Source of the DNA: Aquila chrysaetos chrysaetos
Taxonomy: Eukaryota; Chordata; Aves; Accipitriformes; Accipitridae
Reading direction: 5' to 3'
Length of the DNA: 64,000 nt
NCBI RefSeq assembly: GCF_900496995.4
Contig: NC_044004.1
Coordinates: 2,852,001 to 2,916,000, forward strand
Below are positions 32,025-45,659 of the stretch, piece by piece. A program made the translations under genes and the position numbers. Position 1 is the first letter of the stretch; every line of letters begins with the position of its first letter. The notes under the pieces were generated by a model. The model worked only from the letters and a program-made list of their open reading frames with translations. It did no database searches and was not told the DNA's origin.

Positions 32025-35000
32025 ATGGTAATAAACGTCTGTCTCCCACAGTTCAAGCCAAGAATTCACTGCAACAAGGTAAAGTCATGATGTGTGGGGT
32101 TTTAGGGAGCTGGAGGGATGGAGGAGTTAGGTGGAAGTGGCATGCTGGGCTGGTTGGGGCTGGAGAGGGCTTGTTCGCTGCTCATCTGTGATAATTAGCA
32201 GTGTTTCTGGAAGACTGATTTTTGGGTGGCCATGCCAGGCTACCCTGAGAAAACAAAGCAAAGGCAACTCACAGTAAACTCCCGTCATTTTGTGTGGTCT
32301 GGCTGGTTCAGAGAGGGATTTTAACATGGGAGGCTGTGTATATGTCCACTGGCGACAGAAGTGTTGAGGACAAATGCGGTCCCAACCTAGGTAAGCTGTA
32401 GGCTCTTCAGTCTGCAGAGCTGAGAGCATTTTTGTCAATTAAAATCATTTTCCGGTGATGTGGGAGGGTTGTGATTTGGGTGGTTCTGCTCACACCTTTC
32501 TCTTCCAAGCTCACCAGTCTCCTGTCATTCCCAACAAGGAGGTTTTGTGAACCGATGTTGGGAATCTGTCCTCCTGGGTCCGCTTCCCCTTTTGTGCTTC
32601 GGTCTTGAGAGAGTCATTGATGTGCGAGCACTAAGAGAACGCGTGTCTGGGTGCTTGGGATCTGCAGCTCATGTGAAGATAAAAGCGGAGCTGAAGGCTC
32701 AGTACTTTGAAAAATCAGTATTGAGAGATTTCCCAGAAGTTACTCTTCAAAATTTGGTTTGTCCTGTCTATGCTTTGGTCAGTCTTTGCCAGGTGGTGTT
32801 AGAACACTGTATAACCTCCTGCGACTGCTTTAATGTGGTACACACTAATTGTTGGAAGGAAGAAGGCCTAATTTTGCAGGATCTCATAACGAGACAATGT
32901 TATGTGCTTATGGGTATGCGTGCTTTGACTTGAGATACCTTTTTCCCTGCAATATTAGAGCTTTCCCTTTGTCCAGTAGAATATGCAGCTCTTGGCAATG
33001 TTTGCTGAAGTTAGTGTACTCTAGAAGTAATTAAGTTTTCACCCAGCATCGTTGGAATCTCTTAGATACTAACTGGTTTTTAATTCAAAGCAACTTTTTA
33101 ATTGTAAGTCTCCCCACCAGCTCACACCCCAAAATCCAAGACAGCCTTGGATTTGTAAGTATTGTGCTGCAAAAACAGCAGTACAAGCGTGACCATCCAT
33201 CCAGGTGCTGTGTTGAGACCTGGCCGTGCTATGAGGTTCAGTGTGATTGTTGTGATCAGGAGGGTGTAGAGTGACCGTATTAAGCAGGTGGAATAAATAG
33301 ATATTCCTTGCTGTTATTTGTTCATTTAGCAAGTGCTGCAGAGTTTTTAGGCCCCAGGGCTTCCAGAAGAGGGAGTGGGTAGAGCCAGTCTGCCCAGGAG
33401 CAGACCAGAGGGTGGGATTGCATCTTCTAGGAGACATGGGGTGGAACCCAGCCTGGTTAGACCAATCTCCCTCAGGGATGGGTAGGATTGATCCCAGAGC
33501 AGGAGGAGACAGTTGGCTAGCTGACCTCCAGAGGTTTCTCTGGGATCCTGTAACTGCGTGATTCAGAGTACATTTCCACATGGTAGGATAAGCTGGCATA
33601 ATGTTTCACCACTGTTGAAAGAGAGGAGACTCCCGTCTGCCCCACGCACACATGCTCTGCTCCCAGCCACACTCTCCCACTTGATTTAGTTCACTGACCC
33701 AGCCAAAACCACAAACCGTCCATAATTTTCCTCTCTTTTAGCAGTGAAATCAGCTCTGCAAATGGCTGGCCGGGTAACAGAGGGTGCAGAGAAGAGCAGG
33801 TGGGACCATGTGGCTGGAGGAGGGTGGGAGTGGGTCTGGTCTGCCTCAGGAGCAGGGATCTCCTCTGTTGTCTCAGCGGCACATGAAACCGCAGCCTTGG
33901 TTCCTAGTTGGTGTCATCTTGAAAATCTATATAAGTGCTTGTGAAATTATAGTTTCCTTTTATTTTCTTGCTTCAAATTAAATCCAGTTTTCTCCTGAAA
34001 CACAGATTTCTGCTGATGGTTATGAAGTGGAGAATCTGATCTCCGAAGACCTTGCCAGGAGAAATCGTGGTTTCCGCAGCGAATACTTTATCAAGCCTCC
34101 AGTCCACGTTACGATCTCTTTTCCCTTCAACATTGAGATCTGCAGGATTAATATCGACATCTCATCCGGGGGATACCAAACCTTCTCCGGGCTCGAAGTT
34201 TACACCTCTACCTCATGCAATAAAACCTCTTGGCAGAGCCCTGAGGGTCAGTTCTCAGGTCTGGCCGGTCAGCCTGTGTCGGACAAAGACACTTTCACAC
34301 TGGTGGGCAAAGCTGTCTTAAAAAATCAAAGCAAAGTGACGTTCGGCCACAGAGGCTTCAAGCCGAGGCCTCCCTTCCATCAGATGGAAAATGTCTTCTC
34401 CTACCCTGGCTCTGCATCTCAAGACCTCTGGAACAAAGGGCCCGCCTCGCTCAGCAACGTGTCGCACTTAAAAATCTGCATCACCCACGTGGCCGGAGGC
34501 GGCTTGCCTTGCATTAAGAGGCTGGAGGTGTGGGGACAGCCTGCCAAATCGTGCCCACAGGAGGTGATCGAGGGTGTCTTTCAGGTAGCCTCCCAGTTCT
34601 TCGCCCAGGATGTCGGCAGCCTCAAGCCAGAGCTCTGGACGCCGATGGAGAGCGACTGCGTGCCCTTCAGCGCCAACGACAGCGAGCAGCAGACCCTCCG
34701 CAAGCTGGTGGATGTCGTCCAAGACATCCCTGAAGAATTCCTGGACCCCATCACTCTGGAGATCATGACCTTCCCCATGCTCCTGCCCTCCGGGAAGGTG
34801 ATCGACCAGACCACCTTGGAAAAATGCAACCGGAGTGAGGCGTCTTGGGGCAGGGTACCCAGCGATCCTTTCACTGGGGTGGCCTTCAGCCAGCACTCGC
34901 AGCCCCTACCTCACCCTACCCTCAAGGCCAGGATAGACCACTTCCTCTTACAGCACAGCATCCCTGGCACCAACCTGCTCGGGAGGCCTCATGCCTCGGA

Positions 35001-38000
35001 AATGCTCGTACCTTCTTCCATAACGATGTCTTCTCTGAAAAGGAAAATGGACTGTATGGATCAGAGCTCCGTGCAGTCACCCTATTTTTCTTCTACAAAC
35101 TTACTTGTCATGTCTACCTCAGAGAACAGTGCTAAAAAAATGAAAACTGACAATGACTCGCATTTGATCCAAATGGACTGTTCGACAGGTATCGTGGCTC
35201 CCTAAGTCACTTGTGTTTCTTGAGTGTCTTGACAGACTGGGGCCAGGTTTTCAAGTCAGGAGGCTCCAGCACAGATTCCCATCCCGCCTCTAGAAAGCTT
35301 TAAGGGTGTTGTATTTTGCAGTTGGTAGACGTTGTGGAAGTCAGGTCATCGTCTCATTCACCTCCCCGCTCCTCAGCACAACCTGCCATCCTGGATGGTG
35401 CTTGCTCCCATTCTCTTTGACTTTGTCTCTTCTCTAGGCTCATTGTTCTTGCTGTGTTACCTGTGCAGTCTGTTTCACGGCCCTCTTGTTTGCTCAGGTC
35501 GCCGTGTTTCCCTTTTAGTTTGTATTTATTTCCTTTCTCCTTCTTGCTTTCAAGCCACTGTCCATATGGAGACAGTGTTTTTCTCACAGTGTGCTGGTTT
35601 GAAGTTTCTTTATCACGGGTGATTTATTACCCCAGCCATCCAGTATGTTGTTCTTCCATCAGCAAGAAAATATACAACAGCAGGAAAAGAAATGTCTGGT
35701 GGTGCAGTGGTGATGGCACGGGGGGGGGTCCTGGCTGGTGTGGATCTTATCACGGGAGTGAGGTGGGGAGGAAAGAAGGAATGGGGCACTAATCCTGCTC
35801 ACGGATTTCCCTGGCCAGGAACTGCCAGCCTGGGCTCTTGGTGCAGCTGGTTCCCTGCACGCTCAGCGTCATTGCACAGGTTGTGTCCCCGGGACACGCT
35901 GGCTCCTTACCTTCTCACGGGGCTGCTTTTCCTGTGGCAGAGGCTGAGCTTGGGGAGCATGTCGCTGCACAGCCTCCGGTCTGTGCTAATCTTAGTGCAG
36001 CAGCGCAAGGGCTTAGAACCGACGGCAACAAGGGAATTGGCAGGCAGTGCTGCCTTCAGAGCGGGGAGGAGACAGCACAGGCTGGGAGAGACTTGCACAG
36101 GGTTTGCAGTTAGTTAAAGCAGAAAACCAGGTAGTGACATTAGGCAAGGGACTTGACTTGTGCCTACAGGGGAAGGAAATGGGCACTGGTTTAATTTTAT
36201 CCTTGCTTTTCTCAGCGATCTGGTAGCAGCACCGCTGGGCATAAGCTCCAGGAGGCAGAAAAACAGTCCAGAGCTGCAACCCTGAGATAAATTCCCTGAA
36301 AAGCTGAGTACTTTCACCCACCTCGGTCCCCAGCCACGCCACAGCTTCTCACCAGGCAGGCAAGGCAGCGTTGCGGCAGTGCAGGCAGACCTTTGGATCC
36401 GCCGAGCGCTGGGAGCAGACGTGTAGGATACTCTTTGTAGGTCCAGCAGCATTCGAGTGCTGGGGCGGGCAGGACTGGCGAGGAGACGACGGACTTCAGA
36501 AAGCAAAGGTGACCTGTGGTTTAAATTCCAAGGAGATTCACACCTCTCTCCCCAAAATCTGTTTGCTCTTTGTGGTTTATTCTCTAATGGCTAGTACCTT
36601 CAGCCTCCCGTCCGTGGTGAAGAGCGTGGCTCCCAGGCAATTGCTCCTCTTGACTCCACCCTAGATCTTTCGCCCAAATCCACATCTGTTTTGCCACGTT
36701 TGCTTTTTCCCTTGTTGGCACAGGAATTCCTGAAACGTTATTGGAGTTGCTGGCAGTGCAACTGTTACGTGGGTATAACTGAACTGCATACCTTCTCTCT
36801 GGTATCGTTAAACTGAGTTACTGCTTTAGGGAATAATCCCACTGGAGGAGGAGGGTAAACTTAAGCTGGGAGGTAGAAAAGAGACGACTTTAGCAATCTT
36901 GTATTTAGATGAGCTTGAAGAGAGCAGCTGTGTCTGTGAGGCCGTCTGCTGCAAGCAGTCTGGTCTGAGTAGGACGGTGTAAGTACACGGTGCATGGGTA
37001 GCTTCTGGTCACGTAAGGGCTGTCTCTCTAGGCAGGTAAGTCGAGTTTTCTTGTGTTCTCTAGTTGTCTGTAACATGTCAAAAAATGGCCCACAGCTTCT
37101 GACTGCTGTTAGTGCCTGCTGGTACCTGTCACTCCCTTCACCTTTCTCCCAGAATTGCCCAAAAATGTTTCAAGGAAAAAGCTTAGGTGGTCGTTTGATT
37201 TTAAGCAAATTCTTTAAAGGCTTGGTTGAAAATAATTATGTTTGGTGGTACCGGAAAGAGTAGGAAGAAGTCAGACTGTACATTTCTGCTCTGATCTCTC
37301 AGTCTAGAGCTCATTCCATGTTTTAGGAGGAATCATTTGTTATTTTTATTGAAGAGGCATGTAACAGCTCCCGCTGGGGATGTGCCCCAGCCCCACAGGA
37401 GCCGGGACTGCCCTGTGGGGTCTTGGAGCTCCCAGGGGAGCCGTGCCTGTACATAAATAAAAGCACAGTGTTTGGCCCAGGGAGCTCATGCTTCAGTATT
37501 TCATCAGCCTTGATTGCTGTAGCAAATGTGCAGCACTAATTCAAAGGTCTTCCTCTGGGAGATGGATTTAACAGAATTAGTGATGCAGACAACATTCTCT
37601 TAATGCATAGTCTTAATTAACGCCTTCCGTATTGCACAGGACAAAACGCTGCAGGGAGTGGTCCAACCCTGTGCCTTTGGCTTTATCCCTTGACTCAGAA
37701 CTGGGACAGAGAGAAAAAAATAAGTCCCCCGGATTTTGTTAGTGGCTTAAATGTTCCCAGTTAGCTGCAGGAAGCAAGCCTGGGAGCACTGGGCTGGGAC
37801 CCTCGGTGGAGCAGGCCGAGGGAGCTGCCTGGGATTTCAGAGAGAAATGGGTTTCGGGATTATTTGGAGTTTTGTCCTTTTTCAGACCTGCAGGTAGAAG
37901 CCGGCACCTGAATGTTTGTTGGCACTGGGGCATGACGTGAATGTCTGTCAGTAATCCGTAGGACTTTTCGTCTTTAGGACCCAAAGGAGATGAGGTGCTA

Positions 38001-40038
38001 CATCCCCATCCTGGCACCTCAGTGGGGAAAAGAGACCTCTGAAGAAAACAAGTGCCAGGGCTCCTAAAACCCCAAGTGTTGTCCCAAATGTTCAGGGGCA
38101 AAGCAGCATTTCAGTTGCGCATTCTTTTTCCCAGCATCCGCTTCTCGAGCTTGTGCTTCTCTTTGCAGATCCGGTCTCTCACGAACAAAAACTGTCGGAG
38201 AGTTTGGACACTGCCTTGAACTCGGCGCTGAGCTCAATGCCCTCGTTTACGGCCAAGCTGATGAAAAGCCAGCAGCAGGCGCAAAGCGAGGGAGGCTGCA
38301 GCAGTTCGTGGAGCGTGGGCACCGTCCTCGGTAAGCAACAAGCACCGCTGGTTCACCTTTGGGAGCGAGAGAGGGGAACTGGGACTGGGTTAACAGGGAG
38401 GGTTGTGCTGCTGCTCAGCATCTTTCTATGCCTCTTCAGACCCCAAAATATTACATATATTCAGTATAAAGGTATTATATTGTCTCCCAGCAAGCTTGAC
38501 TTAAGAATCCCTAACTACTGCTTTTTTCTCTTGGCAGTTTTAATGGTTTATTCTCCCAGTGAGGCAGGTTAGACCATGTTGACCCCCAGAAAGTGAGATA
38601 TGTTGTCCGTGTCCACAGTCAGAGCAGGGTTCACCATGAGTCCTATGATTTGCCCCCATTGTTGGCTGTCGCTTGTCTGCGCTGCCCAAGGACGATCCTG
38701 GATGCGTTGCGCTGGGACGCGGTGCTCAGCCCAGCCTGCACCAGGTTAGTTCAGACTGAGAGCTCGCCCCGCGTCGAGTCTTTGGCTCTTTGCAGAGCTC
38801 TGCGATTTGGGCTGAGTGGCTTAAATGTTGCCTGTTAGCTGCACAGAGCAAGCTGGGCAGTTGTCACGTGGATGGGGAATGAGTCTGGTGTGGAGAGGCA
38901 GCTCGAGAGGTGTAAATCTAGCAAATACCGTGTAGCATGGTGACCCTTAACAGGAACAGGTAACGGTAGCAACATCACAGGCTGACCAGCCAAGTGTGTG
39001 CCCAGAATCCCATCAGGTTTGAATATATGTAGGCCAGGTTGTTGAGTCCTCGCAGTTTTCATCCCACCTGCTAGCTAGACACGCTAATCCAGCTGCGTAC
39101 GCATTCCCAACATCATTTCTTCGGGGTGCAGGGAAGCATTGAACCCTCATATGTCCCTCCACAGGCTGATGCCCTAACTGCTGGCTTGCTCCTCTTCTTG
39201 CCCTGAGCGAGGATCTGCCTGCTCGTGGCAGAGAAGAGGGTTCAGAGGGACCAAGTGACCCTGAGAAAGGGCCGGGTCTGTGCAGCTCCCAGTGTCCCTC
39301 TCTCTCTCTCTCTCTCTGAATAGCTTTTGCTGTTTTGCAGTGACATTAAGCTATTAAGCTTTTTCCTGTCCCCTTTAAAATTGCTGCTGTTTTAAGAGTT
39401 GCCTGAGTAGCCCTTGATAGGTAGCGTGTGACAGGAATGCAAAATGATACCTAAAGCATTTCACTCGGGAATTAGTGATTTTAATCCGAGCGTTGGAAAA
39501 GCGGAAGGGAGGCCGATTTAGTCTCAGTAAAAGTGAAAAGCCCTTTACAGTCATCTGTCTTCAATTAAAAGCCTGATGGTGCAAATGCTGACGTGATCCA
39601 GCCCCTTCTGAGCACAACCTGCCCCAGAAGCTAGACCGATCCCTTTCCTTACGGTAGCGATAGAGAAAACGGGCCACGGTCCTGAGCCGTGAGCGCCTAC
39701 GGCTGTGCCGTACATCTGCAGAAAGCGGGGCCCTCGGCTTGTAGGCAGGATTGGGCACGTAAGGGGTGGCACAGCGTGGGCTTGTCACCCCCCGCGACCG
39801 AGCCGCTTCTCCTGTCGCCTTTGCAGAGCACGGCAGGAGCAGCCAGACCCAAGGATGCGCTTCCTGCGGCAAAACCTTCTCCTCTTATTTCAAAACGGAG
39901 TCCGTTTACCAGCTTCCCTGCGGCCACCTCATGTGTCGCCCGTGCTTGGCCGAGAAGCAGAAGTCTCCATCGTCAATACTGTGCGGGAGTTGTAAAAGGT
40001 CGGCTGCCACGCACGACGTCAGGAGGGTTCACTTCTGA
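32025..40038 (+). CDS. UBOX5: UBOX5, U-box and RING domain E3 ubiquitin ligase
   Basis: Four coding exons with GT/AG borders: 32025-32078 (18 codons, MVINVCLPQFKPRIHCNK), 34006-35188, 38169-38330 and 39827-40038. Together they encode 536 residues (human 541). The U-box spans about residues 259-335 (IPEEFLDPITLEIM, LPSGKVIDQTTLEKC, DPFTGVAF). Basic patches KRK and AKKMK near 350-395 fit a nuclear protein. The last exon encodes a C-terminal RING-like finger whose Cys/His ligands are CASC, CGHLMC, PC and CGSC, and ends in RRVHF as in mammals. Family role: a nuclear E3 ligase that works with UbcH7-type E2 enzymes. Intron phases are 0, 1 and 1 and the frame is intact throughout. The intron at 32079-34005 has a 128-codon open frame with no resemblance to a known protein, and the intron at 35189-38168 holds nothing recognisable. 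Confidence 0.96.
39296..39317. repeat. (TC)n microsatellite
   Basis: About eleven TC dinucleotides stand in a row in the last intron of UBOX5. Confidence 0.85.
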
Positions 40039-40250
40039 CCCCCTCGGCTGCCGGAGCCTGCCGGGAGGACGAGAACAAGGAGCCGCTGCTGTTCCCTGTG
40101 TCCGTATTGATCCGTAGGAGGACGAAGGCCTTTGGAGAGCTTGCCAGATGAGCACCCGTAATGGCGGAGAGGACTTGGTCTTCTTGTGCTTACAGAGTAG
40201 TGGGGGGTGGGGGGTTAGAGCATCGCGCCAGAGCAAAGCGATCTGAGGAT

Positions 40251-40256
40251 AATAAA
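40251..40256 (+). terminator. Poly(A) signal of UBOX5
   Basis: AATAAA lies 213 bases after the UBOX5 stop codon. It is the first canonical signal downstream. Confidence 0.65.
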
Positions 40257-43200
40257 AGCCATAGCTTCTTTAACAAGGAATATGTATTTATACAGAACTG
40301 ATTTCCACCTGTCGCACCCGCCCTCTTACCACCATCCCAGTGGCTCAGTGGTTTAGCATAGGTGCCTTTTGGACTGTGAGTTTAGCTTCCCTGTGAGTTA
40401 AAACCATTTACATATTTGACGAGCAGCCATTCGGTCGTGGACCAGGCAAAGTCCTTGTGATTGACAACATGCAAGCTACCTGACTTCTCCCCTTCCCCGC
40501 CTCACTCCCCTCCCTCCTGCGGTGCTCTCGCTGTGCTGCAGGAGCACGTCGTTCATCCTGGAGTCCAGCAAGTCACGAAGAGAGGCCGTGGTTAATGCGT
40601 GAGTAACCGGCAGCGACCTCATCCTGCTCATACAAACTCTTGTAGAAAAGCCATCGCATTACACCAAACGTCACTCTCGGTTTATGTTGTGTGACTGGAC
40701 CAGCTCCCGTCTGGCTGATAGACATTTAAGCCTTAATAAAATTACGTTTAAAGTCAGGTTCTCTTTCTGACTCGTAATTGGTCTCATTGTGCGTCTTAAT
40801 GATTTCGTGGAGTGAATCTCTTTGCAGAGTACTGAATAAATGGGCTGGAAAAAGCTAAGCCGACACAAAGGATCTGCAGACACGTGGGTTTTAGAGGGGT
40901 TATCGCAGCAGCCGCGTGGACCGTCACAGGGTTGAGACTCAGATACCTAAACCCGAGGAGGTCTGGTCTTCAAAGTGCTGTTCAGAAAAAAGCCAGAAGG
41001 AAAAATCACTCGCATACGTTCTGTCTCCAGCGTGTCCTGGATGTGCCGAGGAGTAAGGTGACAGCAGAGGGTTTTGTCACCTGCATAACCCCCTGCTGCT
41101 GCCACTTAATTAGTAATTTCTCTCTGCGGAGCAGACATTACTCGCTGGTGTTGTGTGCCAGTTTCTCTGGGGTCACGAGCCTCCAGCTGACTCAACTCAG
41201 CTTTGCATGTAATACCTTTATTCTCTCTTAAAAGCACCTACTTGCTGAGCAACCCCTAATGTTCGTGGCTTTCTGGTCATGGGAAATAGCAGTCTCATCA
41301 AGCAACTGAGACGGCTTTGTATCAATCAGCATCGAACTGATCTTGCTCTTCGTCTGCGTCAGTGGGAGTTTGTAATCCGTCTCCATTTATAGCAAAAATA
41401 GGAAGTCCCCCATCTTTAAATAATAAACGCTTAGAAAATAGGCAAAAAGATTCCTAAAAATCCCACGATTCAGAGGCAGCAAAACCCCTCTCAATTCTGT
41501 GGTGTTGTCGTGTTTGCAGTGAACCATCCTGACATGATTCAGCTCTCACACCTCCTCCGCCCCAGATCTCCGGGGAACGATCGCTGCCGCAGGAGCTCCC
41601 CATCCGCGCAGCCGTCTCGTTCTTCTCTGGCGCTAACGAAGCCCAGTCGCCTCCGACGAAACCCAAAGCCGCCGGCTCAGCCAACCATCTCTCCTGCCTA
41701 AAAGTTTCTCGTGATATCCTGCCGGTGGGCAGCGATTCAGGCTGGGAGGCATCTCGCTGGGGTTGAAGGCGAGTTTTCTCTCCAGGTCCCCTTCGTTCTC
41801 CAGGGAGGGACAGGGAGAGAGCGCGGGACCTGACGGAGCAGAGGCTTTGGCAGCAAGTTTCAACCCCTGTGTCCCCCTCTTGCTGGTACAGGGAGGGCGA
41901 AGGGATGAATTTCCCTCTGCGCCCACCTCTCATTGCTTAGGGGAGGACCACGTACGCCCAGCTCGTCCTCCTGATCGCTCCCCTCGCAAACGAGCGGGGC
42001 ACTGAAACCTCTGTGGGCAGCAGAGACCCTCTCTGCACCCCGAGAAGATGGGCTTGGCGGTGGGCGACACGTAGCCAGGACTTCCCATGGGGTCTTCTGC
42101 CTGGACAATTCCCCGAAAGCTCCCACGCAGAATGGGCAGATGCCACCAGCAAATTTATTTTCCGGCACCGAGTCTGTCTTCTCTTCGGGAGGCGAGGAAC
42201 GGCCTTTGATGGAAGGCCTGAGCAATTTCCTCTTAACGCTCTCCTTCCAGCGCTTTTAGGAAGACAAATCCATCCCTTGCTGGTCAGCGACCTCCCGACG
42301 TGACATCTGCATCCCAGTGGGATGGATTTGGACGGACAAGTGATAAAAGCAGCGCCGCAGCAAATCTTGACGGTGGCTGCGCTTCCTTCTTTAAATGAGC
42401 ATTAGAGCTATTTTCCATCATGTCATGGAAGCAGAGGAGCATCTTTAGCCGTGACACGAGAAAAGAAGGTGCTGCGCTCAGCCAGGAGGTGCAGGATCCC
42501 CCCCCCCCGCCATCAGCCTCCAGCCATTAACCCCCATCAAGCCGTGAATTCACGGCGACTGGCTGAAACGCTTCGTGACAGGCTAGCTCTCCACTAAATG
42601 CTGCGAAGATAGGCCCATTTGAGGAGCATTTGCTCATCCAGACAGGAGAAGGGAGCGCTCCTTTGTCAGCCTGACCTGCTTCCTATCCCCAGCGCACAAG
42701 CAACATGTTTGAGAAGGTTCTCCTTCTCTGCTGCATCCCTTTCCAGCCACAGCAAAGGCAGGATAACGCACAAATTGGTGAAAATCTTCCAGTTTTCCAT
42801 GCGGTACCCAATATCCTCTAATTTATTCTGATTAAACTTTGTCACTTTTTGACCTCTGTGGGCTGCGGCAGAGCACCGCAACCTCCATCCTTTCTCCTGC
42901 CTCTGGAGGAGCGCTCAAAAAAAAACCCTCACAAAGCTAATAAAGTTCCCGCTGTTAATGAAGGATGGTGGGGGGAATATTCTTGTGGTTTGCACTGACC
43001 ATGTGCAAGGGTGTGATCACTCAAGGATTGGAAAATCATCGTCATTTCTATGCAGCAAAGATGCTTTAAAGCTACGGGTGTAGCCGGAGGGTGTTTTAGG
43101 AGTGAAACAGCGCAGGAACTTTGCAGGTCGCTGCCGGACGCCCCGTTTCCCATCATCCGGGTTATTCCCTGATGTGAAAAGTGATTGGGAAGGGCATAAA

Positions 43201-43929
43201 CGGCGAAGCTCTGCGGCTGAACCCTTCCAGCATCCATCCCCCAGCCCCTTTGCTGATGTGTAGGAAGAGCTGGGGCCGTATTTCAGCTGAGCCGGAGGGA
43301 TGGGGAGGGTGGATTTGAGGATGCTGCCCACTCCCCAGCCTGTGGCAGGCCTTTGGGGCTTTCCTCCGTGAGCAGAGGCGAGCTGGGTTATAGATAGCAG
43401 GCAGCTAACGCCGCCGATTAATGCTGCAGCGCCCGCCTCGCCCGCCTCGCATGTCGTTAGGAGATCAGCGCTAACGAAGGGGGCTCCTCTGGGGCCCCAG
43501 GAAGAGCCTGGGGAAGAGCAGGGACGTGGCAGAGCAAATCCGGTGCTGGAGACGCGGAGACGGGACCCCTGTGGCTGATGTGGGGGGATTTGGAGCACGG
43601 GTTCGAGTAGCCCCAAAGCATCAAGCAGGAGCTGGATGTGGGTTGGGGGCTCCAGCATCGCCCCGGGGCCGCGGCTGGGTGCATGTGAGCATCACTGCCC
43701 AGCAAGGATGCTCCCGGCTGGATCTGCCCAGCCCCACGGAACCCCCATCAGCCTGAGATCACTTTGTGCCATGACTCACCCCAGATGACCTCAATGTTTT
43801 CATCCCCCGAACCCCCTTTTCATGTTTTCTATACATTTTTTGCCTCCCCCTGCTTCCCCCTTCCCACCTCATCCTCCCCTTGATTCTCGTAAGTGATTCT
43901 GCGTTGCGGCTGCGGAGCCTCTGCAACTT

Positions 43930-44120
43930 GGAAAAACATTTTATTAACCTTCCTTGACTTTAAAGAGCATAATTACATTTTAATCTCATATTCCCGCGTT
44001 ATCATTCCAGACACAGAGTCATTTGAATGCAGATCGTTCCCGGCTAATGTAATTTTACGATACAGTAATGAAGAGACGGAGCATGAGCGTAACACCCAAT
44101 TTAGAGCTGACATTTGGGTT
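43930..44120. promoter_or_regulatory. Candidate enhancer: AT-rich patch with homeodomain and POU-like sites
   Basis: About 190 bases are much more AT-rich than the flanks and contain at least seven TAAT/ATTA cores, for example at 43942, 43969-43974, 43980, 44044, 44049 and 44066. The stretch ATTTGAATGCAGAT at about 44020-44034 resembles a POU-dimer element. It lies about 2.3 kb before the vasotocin start. The function is an inference from composition and position only. Confidence 0.3.
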
Positions 44121-45169
44121 TCTTTTAAAGAAAAGTTTTCCCAGCCGAGGGCTTTTGCGTCCTCCTCGGCCCTGCAACGCAAGTGGGTTTCGGCTCCCAC
44201 TGTGAAGGGATAGATTTGGATGGGGAAACATGGCCGGTGCTAATAATATTGGTCATTAAAGCTGCCCACGGCTGCCCCACGTGAGTGATTCAGCATCTCC
44301 GGTGGTGGGCACGGGTCAAATTTGGGAACTCACCACTCCCTTGGTCCCAGGGAGACCTGAGTCAGGGCCTGCAGTTTTACCTTCATCCCAACCGGGGGGG
44401 GTTGGGGGGAAAATCACCCTCATTTTACCCATCAAAAAGCCCAGGAGCCCGCCAAAAACCAGGACCATCACTCCCCAGGTTGGTGCATCAATCCAAAATC
44501 AGAGGGCAGGAGACAGGAGCAGGCTGGGACCCCCAGCACCACAAGCTTTGCCCCAAAATAGATGCTTGCCCTTACCCCTGCGTGCCTCAGTTTCCCCTGG
44601 GCGGCGAAGCGATGCTCTGGGCTTCATCTCCCTCCAACATCCCTCGCTGGTGCCTATGAAGCCCAGCACGGCGCTCTCTTTGCTTTTCAAAGCATTTTGA
44701 TTTTTCTGGGGTGGATCACAGCAGGACCACGGTTTCCTTTGGGATGCTCGAGCAGAGCTGCAGCCCCTTCCCCACCCCGGGGTACCACCGACCCCTTTGC
44801 TCCAACGGGTGCTGAGCCAGTCCGGGTCGCTGATCTGGCAGAAAAGGGATGTTAATGAGGGTCAGAAAATGAGGGATGCTAATGAGGGTGGGGGAAAAGC
44901 CATGCTCCAGCCACCCCAAGTGACCCCCAGGCTGATTTTTGTGGTTCTCTGCCTCCATGTCCCACCTTTGATGAAGATGAGTTCAGGGTGGGCTGAAGGG
45001 TAGAAAATCACCCAAGAGGCGGGACCACAGCTGGCAGCAACCCCCCCCCCCCATTGCCCACCCCATCCCTCCCAGCACCCCCAAACGAGCCCCTCTTAAT
45101 CACCGTGAGCCAGCCCCAATGCTTTGGGGGGCCGGCAGCAAATGCTCGTTAGGCGCCCGATTCCCTTCT

Positions 45170-45179
45170 GCATATTAAT
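45170..45179 (+). promoter_or_regulatory. POU3F2 (Brn-2)-type site upstream of vasotocin
   Basis: GCATATTAAT fits the GCAT-NN-TAAT consensus of Brn-2-class POU factors. It stands about 1.2 kb upstream of the vasotocin TATA box in GC-rich DNA. Brn-2 is known to be needed for vasopressin and oxytocin neurons. That this site acts on vasotocin is inferred. Confidence 0.35.
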
Positions 45180-45659
45180 TTCACGTTGCCGAGGTCGCCC
45201 TCAGCATTGCTGGAAAGGGAATCTGGGACTGGAAGGAATATTCATGGCGGGATGGGGGGGCGGATTGTTGCTGCCGTTTGCCCCGTACTGACATTTCCGA
45301 CAGCCCATCGGTGCCACGAGCGCGCTGGGTCTCAGCACAGGTGGGATCCGCTGGTTGCCAAGAGAAGGGTCGATGCCCCAAAGGTGCGGTGTTTTGTTGG
45401 TTGGTTTTTTTTTTTTCTTTTGCTCTCCCCCTCTGCCGTTGGTTTCTCTGCCGTCTCGTTTCTCGGAGAAACAGAGGTGGGAGAGGCAGGTGAGCCGTGG
45501 GCGGCAATGACGGGTCCCTTTGGGCGCGGGTTGTGGCAGGGTGCCGCTCCACGCGCCGGCACTCTGCGGTCCGGTGCTGCAGCTCAGCCCCTTGGTTTAG
45601 GTGCGTCTTTGTGCACCCCAGAGTTCTTCCCCCAGCCCTGACCCCATCGCTCCCCTCCC

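Larger units (their letters stand above)
40260..45650. other. Gene-free interval between UBOX5 and vasotocin
   Basis: There is no supported exon on either strand. The GC-rich sequence is interrupted by AT-rich patches with many TAAT/ATTA cores, near 41100-41130, 42760-42840, 43930-44120 and 45170. These could be regulatory elements of the vasotocin gene. C-runs occur near 42490 and 45040. Confidence 0.55.

Noticed and set aside
32547-32933. Open frame of 128 codons in a UBOX5 intron with several Cys residues
   Set aside because: No resemblance to a known family, no splice context, and no conserved features. It is probably chance.
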